The position numbers and the translations under genes are program-made. Below, piece by piece: positions 28,671-37,077 of a stretch of DNA of 64,000 nucleotides (positions within the stretch are counted from its first letter, which is position 1; each line of letters starts with the position of its first letter). The stretch comes from Palsa-504 sp963790065 (GTDB lineage: Bacteria; Actinomycetota; Actinomycetes; Streptosporangiales; Streptosporangiaceae). The notes under the pieces are model-generated. The model ran no database searches. It was not told the DNA's origin and saw only the letters and a program-made list of their open reading frames with translations. The stretch spans positions 62,001 to 126,000 of the forward strand of contig CAWBNK010000005.1 of assembly GCA_963790065.1 (NCBI GenBank). The letters run 5' to 3'.

Positions 28671-29894
28671 ATGCCGTTCGTCATTACCGCTGCCGACCGG
28701 GCCTCGTTCGTGCGGTGCCGGCGGCAGTGGGACTTCGGCGCCCGGACCCGCCAGGACCTCGAGCCGCTGCGCCCCGCGCTCCCCGACCTGGACCGGGCCG
28801 TGCGGGACGCGCTGGCCGTCTACTACTTCCCCGGCATGTGGGACTGGGACCGCGGCGTGCGGCTCCCGCTGGTGGTCCAAGAGCTGGAGCGGGCCCTGGA
28901 CCGGCAGCGGCGGCGCGGCGGCAGCGGTAGCGACCCGGCAGCCCCGCCGCGGCAGGAGGCGCTCGAGGCAGGCCGCGGCAAGGAGGCGCTCGAGGCAGGC
29001 CCGCCGTGGCAGGAGGCGCTCGAGGCAGGCCGGGCCCTGCTGGCCAGCTACTTCGCCTGGGCCCCGGCCGCCGACCGGTTCTCCCCGGTGCTGGTCGAGA
29101 CCGACTTCGAGGTGGACGTGCTCGACCCGGCCCGGCCCGGCTCCGGCCTGGTCACGCCCGACGGACAGGCCATCAGGTACACCGGCCGGGTCGACCTGAT
29201 GGCCGTGGATGCCCGCGACGCCTACTGGATCGTGCGCCATCGCGTGGTCGACGGGGACTGGCCGCCCACCGAGCAGCTGATCAGCGACGAGGAGCAGGTC
29301 GCGGCCTGCTGGGCCTGGGAGCAGTTCTATCTCGGCATGGCCATGACCGGGATCGTCTGGAACGAGGTACGCCGCCCGCCCGGGACGGCGGCCGGCCGCC
29401 CGGGGCCGCCGCGGCCGAGACGACCCTGGTGGCGGCGGCCAGCACGGACCGCGGGGCCCGCGGTCCGGCAGCACGAGCCCAGCGGCGGAGGCCGGTCGAT
29501 TCCCCAGCACCGGCGGATGTACGTCCAGGCCAGCCAGCCCGTGCGGGTCGAGCCGATCGAGCAGCAGACCGAAGAGGGCTACCGCCGGACCTGGCTGCGA
29601 CGCAGCCCGGCCGACGTGGCCGAGGCGGGCCGCCGGCTGGCCGCCGACCTGGCCGAGATGGGCCGGCCCGACGCCCAGGTCTACCCCGAGCCCTCCGACC
29701 GTAACTGCCCGCCGTGCCCGTTCCTGGATCCTTGCCAGGCCCTGATGGACGGGCACGACGCCGGGCCGATCCTGCGGTCCGGCTACCGCAGGCGGCCGCC
29801 GGACGGCCCGGAAGAGGGCCGCCTGGGCGGCCGGGCCTGGGGGATGGGGCGGGGCGCCGCTCCGGCGAGATTCCGGGGCCACCCCAGGGCTTGA
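28671..29894 (+). CDS. PD-(D/E)XK (RecB/Cas4-like) family protein, likely catalytically degenerate
   Basis: A 407-residue protein. The N-terminal FVRCRRQWDFG and C-terminal NCPPCPFLDPC give the one-plus-three Cys pattern that binds a 4Fe-4S cluster in RecB-type nucleases such as Cas4 and AddB. The core has a GRVDLMAVDARDAYWIV strand pair, where active members continue with an acidic-x-Lys (as in DYKT). Here it reads RHR, so the metal-binding acid and catalytic Lys look lost. DEEQVAACWAWEQF resembles the QxxxY-type helix. Residues about 94-122 hold EALEAG three times, a local repeat. A basic Pro/Arg-rich insert follows the core. It may bind DNA without cutting. Confidence 0.7.
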   Translation: MPFVITAADRASFVRCRRQWDFGARTRQDLEPLRPALPDLDRAVRDALAVYYFPGMWDWDRGVRLPLVVQELERALDRQRRRGGSGSDPAAPPRQEALEAGRGKEALEAGPPWQEALEAGRALLASYFAWAPAADRFSPVLVETDFEVDVLDPARPGSGLVTPDGQAIRYTGRVDLMAVDARDAYWIVRHRVVDGDWPPTEQLISDEEQVAACWAWEQFYLGMAMTGIVWNEVRRPPGTAAGRPGPPRPRRPWWRRPARTAGPAVRQHEPSGGGRSIPQHRRMYVQASQPVRVEPIEQQTEEGYRRTWLRRSPADVAEAGRRLAADLAEMGRPDAQVYPEPSDRNCPPCPFLDPCQALMDGHDAGPILRSGYRRRPPDGPEEGRLGGRAWGMGRGAAPARFRGHPRA

Positions 29895-30007
29895 CCCGGG
29901 TCCGGCCCGGGGTCAGGTACCAACAAGACCAGGCATCTGACGGATGCGAACGGGGGCCGCCGGGCCGGATCCTGGGGTGGTGGGGAGGTCCGATCCGGGA
30001 GGCTGAC

Positions 30008-30433
30008 ATGGATGACGAACTGATCGGGTGGTGCGTGCTGGCCACCCGGGCCGCGTGCCTGCGGATGACCGCCGGGCACCTGAAGTCGCTGCAGGACAGC
30101 GTCGGGCAGGCCCGCCACCTGCCGGCCAGGTTCGCCTGGGACCGCAAGGCCACCGCGCACGCGCAGATCTTCAACCTGCTGGCCGACGTGATCACCGACC
30201 GCCCGGTGCCGGCCGCGCTGCTGAACGAGGCCGTCGGGGCCGTCCACCACCTGATGGTCACGGTCGGCCCGGGTGCGGACGGCCTGATCCTCAGCTCGCG
30301 CCGGCGGCTGCTGACCCTGATCGGGGCCGGGGACGCCGACGGGGCGGCGGCCGAGATGGAGCGGCACCTGCGCGGGCTGCACTTCATGTGGCGGCTAGTC
30401 CGCAGCTCAGCACCGCGCAGCATCGCCGTGTAG
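30008..30433 (+). CDS. Stand-alone FCD (GntR effector) domain protein
   Basis: A 141-residue all-helical protein resembling the FCD ligand domain of FadR-type GntR regulators (LLNEAVGAVHHLMVTV, LILSSRRRLLTLIGAGDADG, AAEMERHLRGLHFMW). No winged-helix DNA-binding domain precedes it: the same frame upstream reads as low-complexity Pro/Gly/Arg sequence. It is therefore either a remnant of a truncated regulator or a free effector-binding domain. The following small gene lies 17 bp downstream. Confidence 0.65.
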   Translation: MDDELIGWCVLATRAACLRMTAGHLKSLQDSVGQARHLPARFAWDRKATAHAQIFNLLADVITDRPVPAALLNEAVGAVHHLMVTVGPGADGLILSSRRRLLTLIGAGDADGAAAEMERHLRGLHFMWRLVRSSAPRSIAV

Positions 30434-30450
30434 CAGACGGGAGAACACCG

Positions 30451-30657
30451 ATGGAACAGCTCAACGCAGACGGCCGCCACGAGATCATCGACCGCGAGGA
30501 TCTCCGCGTGCACAACTGGCGGGTCGGCCAGCTCACCCGCCTCGGCTTTCCCCGGTCGCTGGCCGAGGCCACCGCCGACCAGGTCGACTGGCACCAGATC
30601 GCGGCGCTCGTGCACCGCGGCTGCCCGCCCTGGCTGGCCCTGCGTATCGTCTCGTGA
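30451..30657 (+). CDS. Small conserved-looking protein, 68 aa
   Basis: MEQLNADGRHEIIDREDL... is acidic at the N-terminus and then reads VGQLTRLGFPRSLAEATADQ and DWHQIAALVHRGCPPWLALRIV. ATG at 30451 has GGGAGA at good spacing. The pattern (a short helical domain ending at a Cys-Pro-Pro-Trp segment) resembles small proteins of unknown function common in actinomycetes. It probably shares a transcript with the FCD gene. No function is claimed. Confidence 0.7.
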   Translation: MEQLNADGRHEIIDREDLRVHNWRVGQLTRLGFPRSLAEATADQVDWHQIAALVHRGCPPWLALRIVS

Positions 30658-30726
30658 CCGGCCGCATCAGCCCCGGGCCGTTCAGATCATTAATTGTCCG
30701 AACGGTCCGTGGTACTCCGGGCCGGC

Positions 30727-31974
30727 TCAGCTCTCGTCGAGCCGGCGGATGGCCACTTCCTGCAGCAGCAGCCGGACGGCCGCGGCCACCGGGATCGCCA
30801 CCAGCGCGCCGATGATGCCCATCAGGACCCCGCCGATCAGCACCGCGATCAGGCTGACGATGGCCGGCACCTGGACCGTCCGGCCCATCACCCGGGGCAC
30901 GATGAGGTAGTCCTCGGCCAGCCGGTACACGATGTAGAAGGCCAGGGTGGCCACCGCGACCGGCAGGGACACGGTCAGCGCGACCAGGCTCACCACCGCC
31001 CCGCCCACCGTCGAACCGATCACCGGGATGAGGTCGAGGAAGGCCACGAACATGCCCAGCAGGATCGGGTAAGGCACGCCGAACGCCAGCAGCCAGAAGT
31101 AGGTGCCCAGGCCCGCGATCACCGAGGTGATGAAGTTCCCCAGCACGTAGCCGCCGACCTTGGCCAGGATCTCGTCGCCGATCAGGATGACCCGGGGCCG
31201 CCGCGAGTGCGGCACCAGCTGGTAGGCGAACACCTTGATGCGGGGCAGGCCGACCAGGAAGTAGATGCTCAGGACCAGCACGACCAGGATGAACGACACC
31301 GCGCTGAGCACCAGTTCCCCCGCGCCCAGGACCCCGCCCACCAGGGAACTTCCGCCGCTGGTGAGCAGCGTGGAGAGGCGCTGCTGGATGTGGTACTTGA
31401 CGTTGAGCTTGCCCAGGTCAGAGTTGCGGTCCTGCAGGCTGTGCATGTAGTGCGGGACCTGGTGGGCAAACGCGGTGGCCTCCGAGGCCAGCGGCGGGAT
31501 GGCGGCCGCGAAGAAGCCGGCCGCGATGGCGAACGCGGAGCCGATGACGATGAGCACGGCGGCCCAGCGGGGCATGCGGTGCCGGACCAGCCAGCCCACG
31601 ATGGGGTCCAGGCCGGCGGCGATGAAGGCGGCCAGGCCGATGATGATCAGCACCGACCCGGCCTTGATGAGCAGCTCGACCAGGCCGTAGGCCACCGCCA
31701 CGCCGAAGGCTCCGGCCAGGCCGATCATGAACGGGGAGCGCCGGTTGATGGGCCGGCCGGGTGCCCCTAGGCCCCCTGACGCTTCCGCCAGGGTGGCCGC
31801 CGTCTCCAGGGCCTCCTGGATCCGGCCTGCCCCGGGATCCGGGTCGTCCCGGTCCCGGTCGTCCCGCGCCCGGACCTCTTCCTGGGCCCGGATCTCGGCC
31901 GCTTCCGGCCCTTCGTCTTGCCTCGCGGTGGTCACGCCGCCGGGGCGCCCACCGGTGCGCGGGCTGGCCGACAT
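30727..31974 (-). CDS. AI-2E family membrane transporter
   Basis: A 415-residue PF01594-type protein. An acidic, charged cytoplasmic N-terminus (about 70 residues) precedes about eight membrane segments, including FMIGLAGAFGVAVAYGLVEL, AVLIVIGSAFAIAAGFFAA and VAFLDLIPVIGSTVGGAVVS (the conserved family signature). Members export signals, act as exchangers or have unknown substrates. The ATG at 31974 overlaps the stop of a 23-codon reading frame (TAATG), suggesting coupled translation. Confidence 0.88.
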   Translation of the reverse strand: MSASPRTGGRPGGVTTARQDEGPEAAEIRAQEEVRARDDRDRDDPDPGAGRIQEALETAATLAEASGGLGAPGRPINRRSPFMIGLAGAFGVAVAYGLVELLIKAGSVLIIIGLAAFIAAGLDPIVGWLVRHRMPRWAAVLIVIGSAFAIAAGFFAAAIPPLASEATAFAHQVPHYMHSLQDRNSDLGKLNVKYHIQQRLSTLLTSGGSSLVGGVLGAGELVLSAVSFILVVLVLSIYFLVGLPRIKVFAYQLVPHSRRPRVILIGDEILAKVGGYVLGNFITSVIAGLGTYFWLLAFGVPYPILLGMFVAFLDLIPVIGSTVGGAVVSLVALTVSLPVAVATLAFYIVYRLAEDYLIVPRVMGRTVQVPAIVSLIAVLIGGVLMGIIGALVAIPVAAAVRLLLQEVAIRRLDES

Positions 31975-32045
31975 TACCGCCGCAGCATGAGAACGACGAG
32001 CACGATAATGATGATGAGGACGACGGTCCCGATTCCGATATACAT
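31974..32045 (-). CDS. 23-aa single-span membrane microprotein upstream of AI-2E transporter
   Basis: MYIGIGTVVLIIIIVLVVLMLRR is one hydrophobic helix with a positive C-terminus. The ATG at 32045 is preceded by AAAAGGAG with 8-nt spacing, the best ribosome-binding site in this region, and its TAA overlaps the transporter ATG as TAATG. Tiny Ile/Val-rich proteins like this occur in actinomycetes. It could be a transporter-associated microprotein or a leader that drives coupled translation. Confidence 0.65.
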   Translation of the reverse strand: MYIGIGTVVLIIIIVLVVLMLRR

Positions 32046-32133
32046 CGGGTGGCTCCTTTTCCTAGAGGTTGCGTCCGCCCTATCTACCCGTGGATAGGGC
32101 CCCAAACATGCGGCCGGGGACGGTGGCCCGCGG

Positions 32134-32622
32134 TCAGGGCTGGGCGTGGCCGGGGGGCAGGCCGAAGGTGACCGTGGCCCTGGTGCCGTCCGGACCGGAC
32201 CTGACCTGCAGCTGGTCGGCCACCTGCCGGACCACCCAAAGGCCGTGGCCTGGCCCGGCCTGCCAGGCGTTCATCACGGCCGGGCCGGGAACGCCGCCGG
32301 ACGCGGCCGGGCCGCCAGACGGCAGCGGGTCACCGTCCTCGACCTGGCAGAGCCAGGCTCCGGCCCGCCGCCATATCCGCAGCCGCCCGGTGCCGGCGCC
32401 GTGCCGGACCGCGTTGGCCGCCAGCTCGTGCAGGGCCAGCACCACGTCCGTGGCCCGGGCCGCCGGGAACCCGGCCTGGTCCGCCTGAGCCTGCACTTCG
32501 GCCCGGAGCAGGGACAACGTGCCGGAGTCGAAGGCTAGGTCGAGGACCGGCGGGGCGGCCCCGGCCGTGCCGCGAGCCGGTCCTGACCTGCGGTCAGGTC
32601 CGCCCGGCTGGCTGATAGCCAC
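32134..32622 (-). CDS. RsbW-like ATP-binding protein (HATPase_c_2)
   Basis: A 162-residue GHKL-fold protein. The N box reads LALHELAANAVRHGAGTGRL, then QVEDGDPLPSG (G1-like) and AGPGHGLWVVRQVADQL (G2-like). Such proteins act as anti-sigma factor kinases or partner switches in actinomycetes. The GTG start at 32622 is chosen for its GGAGG 7 nt upstream; a longer frame exists. No sigma factor or antagonist gene is adjacent, so its partner is unknown. Confidence 0.82.
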   Translation of the reverse strand: MAISQPGGPDRRSGPARGTAGAAPPVLDLAFDSGTLSLLRAEVQAQADQAGFPAARATDVVLALHELAANAVRHGAGTGRLRIWRRAGAWLCQVEDGDPLPSGGPAASGGVPGPAVMNAWQAGPGHGLWVVRQVADQLQVRSGPDGTRATVTFGLPPGHAQP

Positions 32623-32791
32623 ACGATCGCCTCCCCAGCGCCGCGGCACCGGCTGTCACCGGAACCGGTCGCGGGCGCAGCCCCGCCGCCCGGGCCGCGT
32701 GCCACACACCCTGGCTGCACCATCGACAACCAACCCACTACCAGCAGGAACTGCTGCTAAACCAGGTTCGGCCCGGCTAGCTGGTCATTGC

Positions 32792-33310
32792 TCAATCCGG
32801 CACCTGGTGGGGTGCGTCCGGGAGCGGCTGGTCGACGAGCAGCTTGGCCAGCCGGGACAGCGAGTCCTCCAGGTCCTGGGTGGTGACCACGTCGGACAGC
32901 GCCAGCCGGACGGCGGCCAGCTCGCGGGCCAGGAACTCGGTGTCGGCCTGGGTCCGCGACGCCACCTCGCGGTCGCGGTCGATGTTGGCCCGGTCCCGGT
33001 CGTCCTGGCGGTTCTGGGCCAGCAGGATCAGCGGCGCGGCGTAGGCCGCCTGGGTCGAGAAGGCCAGGTTGAGCAGGATAAACGGATACGGGTCCCAGTG
33101 CTCGACCAGGCCGACGCTGTTGAGCAGGATCCAGATCAGCACGAGCACGGTCTGCCAGAACAGGAACCGCCCGGTGCCGAGGAACCGGGCGATCCCCTCC
33201 GAGAACCGCCCGAACGCGTCGGCGTCATACCGGGCGCCCATCTGCGGGGTGCCGCGCGGTACCGACAGGTCGGCCCGGTCGCTGAGCCGGCGAAGAGAAA
33301 GCCGCGCCAC
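32792..33310 (-). CDS. DUF1003 membrane protein
   Basis: A 172-residue protein with two membrane segments (FWQTVLVLIWILLNSVGLV and the FILLNLAFSTQAAYAAPLILL block) followed by QNRQDDRDRANIDRDREVA, the DUF1003 signature. A C-terminal helix then follows. The GTG start lies 1 bp after the stop of the PRC/CBS gene, a pairing often seen in actinomycetes, suggesting a shared role in metal or membrane homeostasis. Function is unproven. Confidence 0.9.
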   Translation of the reverse strand: MARLSLRRLSDRADLSVPRGTPQMGARYDADAFGRFSEGIARFLGTGRFLFWQTVLVLIWILLNSVGLVEHWDPYPFILLNLAFSTQAAYAAPLILLAQNRQDDRDRANIDRDREVASRTQADTEFLARELAAVRLALSDVVTTQDLEDSLSRLAKLLVDQPLPDAPHQVPD

Positions 33311-33311
33311 G

Positions 33312-34514
33312 TCAGCCTCCCGTCCCGCGCCAGCCCGCAGGCAGCAGGTGGTCCAGCACGTCGTCCACGGTAACCGCGCCGACCAGGCGCCCGTCGTCGT
33401 CGCATACCGCCACGCTGACCAGGTTGTAGGCGGCCAGCCGGGCGGCCAGCTCGGGCTCGGGCAGGTCGGGCCGGACGAACACGCTCCCGTCCTCGATGCA
33501 CGAGCCGACCAGGGTGGCCGGCGCCCGGCGCAGCAGCCGCTGGAAGCCCACGCTGCCCAGGTAGCGCCCGGTCGGCGTCACCATGGGCGGCTCGCACACG
33601 TAGACCTGCGTGGCCGAGGTGACCGGCATGTCCGGGTTCCTGATGCGGGCCAGCACCTCGGCGACCGAGGTGTCCGGGGTGACGATGAGGGGCTGGGAGG
33701 TCATCAGGCCGCCCGCCGTGGTCGGGTCGTAGCGCAGCAGCCGGCGCAGTTCCGCGGCCGGAACGGACTCCATCGCGGTCAGCAGCCGTTCCCGCTGGTC
33801 GGCCGGCATCTCGGCCAGCAGGTCGGCCGCGTCGTCGGGTTCCATCTCCTCGACGACGTCGGCACTGCGCTCCAGCTCGAGGCTGTCCAGCAGCCGGATC
33901 TGGTCCTGCTCGGGCATTTCCTCCAGCAGGTCGGCCAGCTCCTCGTCGTCCAGCGCGGCGGCGAGCTGGCTGCGCCGGATGGCCGGCATGCCCTCGACGG
34001 CGTGGGCCAGGTCGGCGGGCCTCAGCTCGCGCAGGCCCGCCAGCTGATCCGTCACCGGGTCGGTCTGGAACAGGTCCGGGTAGCGGTCCCAGGGCACGAT
34101 CTCCGGGCCGCGGTGCATCAGGCTCAGGCCGCGCGAGACGGCCAGGTCGGTGACCTGCCAGCCGATCCGCCGGTGCTCGTACGGGCTGATGGCCACGTCC
34201 ACGACGGTGCCGTCGTCGGTGTGCCTGCCGTACAGCTCGGAGGCCAGGATCTCCCCGGTCCGCCTGGTGAAGCGATCCAGGTCGACGCTGCCGCCTTGCA
34301 GGTGGGCGCCGTCGACCGAGATCTCGGTGATCTGGCCCAGGTTGACGAAGATCCGGCGCCGCTGCAGCGTCACGACCAGGCCCAGCGCGCGCGGCGGCTC
34401 CTTCCCGGCCGACGGCAGGATCACGACGTCGCGGACCCGGCCGATGGTCGTGCCCTCACTGTCCAGCAGGGGACGGCCCTTCAGCCGGGACGTGAAAATC
34501 TGGGGCCCTGGCAT
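33312..34514 (-). CDS. PRC-barrel / MgtE-N / CBS domain protein lacking a transport domain
   Basis: A 400-residue cytoplasmic protein. Two PRC-barrel-like segments (SRLKGRPLLDSEGTTIGRV and ASELYGRHTDDGTVVDVA) are followed by MgtE N-type helical repeats (LADLLEEMPEQDQIRLLDSL, DDAADLLAEMPADQRERLL) and a CBS pair (GGLMTSQPLIVTPDTSVAEV, LVSVAVCDDDGRLVGAVTVDD). In MgtE these soluble domains gate a Mg2+ channel, but no membrane part is present. It may sense Mg2+ or nucleotides and act on the DUF1003 protein encoded next. Confidence 0.88.
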   Translation of the reverse strand: MPGPQIFTSRLKGRPLLDSEGTTIGRVRDVVILPSAGKEPPRALGLVVTLQRRRIFVNLGQITEISVDGAHLQGGSVDLDRFTRRTGEILASELYGRHTDDGTVVDVAISPYEHRRIGWQVTDLAVSRGLSLMHRGPEIVPWDRYPDLFQTDPVTDQLAGLRELRPADLAHAVEGMPAIRRSQLAAALDDEELADLLEEMPEQDQIRLLDSLELERSADVVEEMEPDDAADLLAEMPADQRERLLTAMESVPAAELRRLLRYDPTTAGGLMTSQPLIVTPDTSVAEVLARIRNPDMPVTSATQVYVCEPPMVTPTGRYLGSVGFQRLLRRAPATLVGSCIEDGSVFVRPDLPEPELAARLAAYNLVSVAVCDDDGRLVGAVTVDDVLDHLLPAGWRGTGG

Positions 34515-34743
34515 CGTCAGCCACCCTCCTCACTCGGCCAAGCCGGCCTGCACCATTATCGTTTCCCGCGGTCCGGGGTCGGGCGGCCCGGAGGGCGTTG
34601 CGGACGTGTGCGGTCAGGTTCCGTGCTCCGCCGGCGTCTACCTGGTCGAAGCCAGCCGGCTCATGACTCGATTAGAAGGGACATCGGCACTGAGCAGCAA
34701 GCAGCAGGCGATGATTCCGGCCTGCGACGGCCCCGCTGAAAGG

Positions 34744-34788
34744 GATACGTCCGCATGCGGCCGGCGAACGGCAGCATGCGGACGTATC
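34744..34788 (-). terminator. Stem-loop after substrate-binding protein gene
   Basis: GATACGTCCGCATGC (34744-34758) and its exact complement (34774-34788) form a 15-bp stem with a 15-nt loop, starting 16 nt past the stop at 34804. There is no T-run. Position and strength suggest a terminator. Confidence 0.7.
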
Positions 34789-34803
34789 TGAGTTCGGCCC
34801 GGA

Positions 34804-36039
34804 TCAGCTAGCGGCGTAGAGGATGTCGTACGGGCCTTGCTTGAGGTCGCATTCCTTCAGCCCGGCGCTCGGGAAACCGTTGTGCACCGACGGGGTCGCG
34901 GTCCAGTTCAGGTCCAGGCCCGTGATGTTGGTCCCAACGCCGGACGCGGAGCTGAGCACGGACGCGAGCCTGGTCCCGTCCAGGGAGTTGGCCTTCTCGA
35001 TCGCCCACTTGATCGCGAGCAGGTTGAAGTAGCCGGTCAGTACCCCGGAGGTCTGCGGGTTGAGCCCGATCTTGGCCTTGGACGCCTCGAGCAGCGCCGT
35101 GTTCTCCGGGGTCAGCAACGTGGACGTCGGCTGTCCCTGCGCATAGGACACGACGCAGCCGTCGACCGTCCCGGCCGGCACCTCGGAAGCGGTGACGCCG
35201 AAGTCATTCAGCCCGCCCCAGCCAATGATCTTGGGTGACCAGCCGATCTGCTTGAACCCGGAGACCATCGCCGGGACGCCGGTGAACCCGGTCGGGAACA
35301 GCGTCTGGATCCCGGCTTCCTTGGCCTGGGTCAGCGGGGTGGTCAGGTCAATCGCGGTCGGCGAGTAGGTGATCGTCTTGATGAACGTCAGCCCGGCCGC
35401 CTTGACGTCGGCCTCGGCATCGGCCGCCAGCTCCACGCTGAACGAGGTCCCGTCGGACAAGATCCCGATGTTGTTATCGCCGTGCGACTTGGCCCAGTTC
35501 ACCATCAGCTGGGCGTACTGGGCGTTAGACGGGAGAGTGCTGTAGGCGGTCGGGTTCTCCTTGGCGTTGAACAGGGCGTAGGCGCCGTCCCCGTTGATCA
35601 CCAGCGTGTGCTGCTGCATCAGGTACGGCTGGATCTGGTTCTGCGCCGAGGAGAACGAGTCGTTGACCACGATCACGTTTCCCTGGGAGACCAGCTGCCT
35701 GGCGATGCTCAGCGACGTCGCCGGATCGCCCTTGTCGTTGTAGTTCGACAGGGCGAACTGGTGCCCGCACACGCTGTCATGGGCATTGAAGTAGCCGACT
35801 TCGATGGTGGACTCGATCTCGGTGAGCGTCCCCGACGACGCGGTCGGGCCGCTCAGCGGCTCGATGTTCGCGATCTTGATCGGGCCGGGCGGGATGTTCG
35901 AGCACAGGCCCGAGCCTCCGCCCGACGTGGTCCCGCCTGATGAGCTGCTTGCCGAACCGCCCGAGCTGCACGCCGCCAGCCCCAGTGCGAGCACCGTCCC
36001 GACCGCGATGGGCAGGAACCTGTGACGGTAGATAGCCAT
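34804..36039 (-). CDS. Orphan branched-chain-amino-acid-type substrate-binding lipoprotein
   Basis: A 411-residue ABC-transporter periplasmic-type binding protein (Peripla_BP_6). The lipoprotein signal is clear: positively charged start, hydrophobic core and lipobox LAAC at about residues 21-24, then a Ser/Gly linker. The mature part begins IKIANIEPLSGPTASSG, typical of LivJ-like proteins, with GYFNAHDSVCGHQFALSNYN and NALQ-type hinge segments. No permease or ATPase genes are adjacent, so it is an orphan. A strong stem-loop follows the gene. Confidence 0.9.
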   Translation of the reverse strand: MAIYRHRFLPIAVGTVLALGLAACSSGGSASSSSGGTTSGGGSGLCSNIPPGPIKIANIEPLSGPTASSGTLTEIESTIEVGYFNAHDSVCGHQFALSNYNDKGDPATSLSIARQLVSQGNVIVVNDSFSSAQNQIQPYLMQQHTLVINGDGAYALFNAKENPTAYSTLPSNAQYAQLMVNWAKSHGDNNIGILSDGTSFSVELAADAEADVKAAGLTFIKTITYSPTAIDLTTPLTQAKEAGIQTLFPTGFTGVPAMVSGFKQIGWSPKIIGWGGLNDFGVTASEVPAGTVDGCVVSYAQGQPTSTLLTPENTALLEASKAKIGLNPQTSGVLTGYFNLLAIKWAIEKANSLDGTRLASVLSSASGVGTNITGLDLNWTATPSVHNGFPSAGLKECDLKQGPYDILYAAS

Positions 36040-37077
36040 CCCTGTGTGCCACTCCTTTTCCGGCCGTTAAGAATCTGACGTTCACGTTAGCGTTTACGCT
36101 CAACTCGTCGATTGATATCGAAGAGTATCGAACTACAGTTCCATAACAACTTGACGAGGCGTCACCTTACGGAACCGGGCGTGGACCCTTCGCACAAGTC
36201 ACCTTGCCCTGTTCACCTTGCCCTGGCGTCAGGCCCGGACGGCGGCCCCGCACGCGACCCTACGGTGGCGCGGCACGGGTCACCGGTCAGCCGTCAGGCC
36301 CGGCCGGATCTAACTAGTCTGATTGTTGTCAAGCAATTAGCTCAGGCGCGCCCATATGCCCGGAATGTGACCAGCAGCCAAATGCTAGCCGTCCCCGAAG
36401 GCATCGTCGTCTAGTTGCGCCAGATTGGCGTCTGGATCTCGCTATCTGAGAAAATGCCCGCGGTGCGGATCCGGCGGCATCTTCCGCTCGATCTTCCGCT
36501 CGCCAAGCGCGACGGCGGCGCCCGGCCTGTTGTGCGCCGCGGACGCCGCGGACCGAGATCGGGCCGAGGTGGCGGAGCGCTGCCCGGCGGGGCCAGACCA
36601 TGGCCCAGGCGCTCGCGGCGGCCGACCGCACGGCCAGGCCAAGATCATCGCCAGCCGGCCCGGCCGCGCCGACCAGCGTCCCGGACCTGGGGAGTTGGGC
36701 GCGCGGCGGGGAACGGCGCCGTGCTGGCCTTCGTCCGGCCACGGCAGACGGCGAGTTCGACCAGGTCCTGCCGAGCGGCATGACGTAACCGGTTACGATC
36801 CTGGCCACGAGCCGGCCGGTGCGGAAGCCGTGGTCAGGGTCCGGACGGGGCTGACCCGTGGCTCGCCCAGCGGGGCGCCGGGCCACCGCCCGGGGCCGCG
36901 GCGGGGCACTAGATGATCATTTGCCAGATATTTCGCACCTCGTCCCACTAAAGTCGCGGTAGTTCACACTTTTACAATTGCGGCATCCCACATTCGTACC
37001 GCCGGAGGCCGTTGGTCCACCTGGGTCGGCAGTGCGGCGGCATACCGAATAGCGCGTAACCAGCGAGGACATCAGCG
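36040..37077. other. 1-kb region without a convincing gene; possible DUF983 remnant
   Basis: The first 250 bp are relatively A/T-rich, with the promoter side of the lipoprotein gene and short repeats such as CACCTTGCCCTG twice near 36200-36225. On the plus strand near 36450-36510 a frame reads KCPRCGSGGIFRSIFRS, which resembles the zinc-ribbon start of DUF983 proteins. The frame then loses similarity, so it may be a decayed copy. The rest shows only low-complexity Gly/Arg frames. The final 150 bp hold the promoter region of the cvnA-like gene. Confidence 0.4.

Noticed and set aside
28671..29894. Cas4 of a CRISPR system
   Set aside because: No cas1, cas2 or repeat array nearby, and the catalytic acid-x-Lys is replaced by RHR.
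36329..36886. 185-residue minus-strand gene in the 36-37 kb gap
   Set aside because: Arg/Pro/Ala-rich composition typical of noncoding GC-rich DNA, no ribosome-binding site and no recognisable domain.
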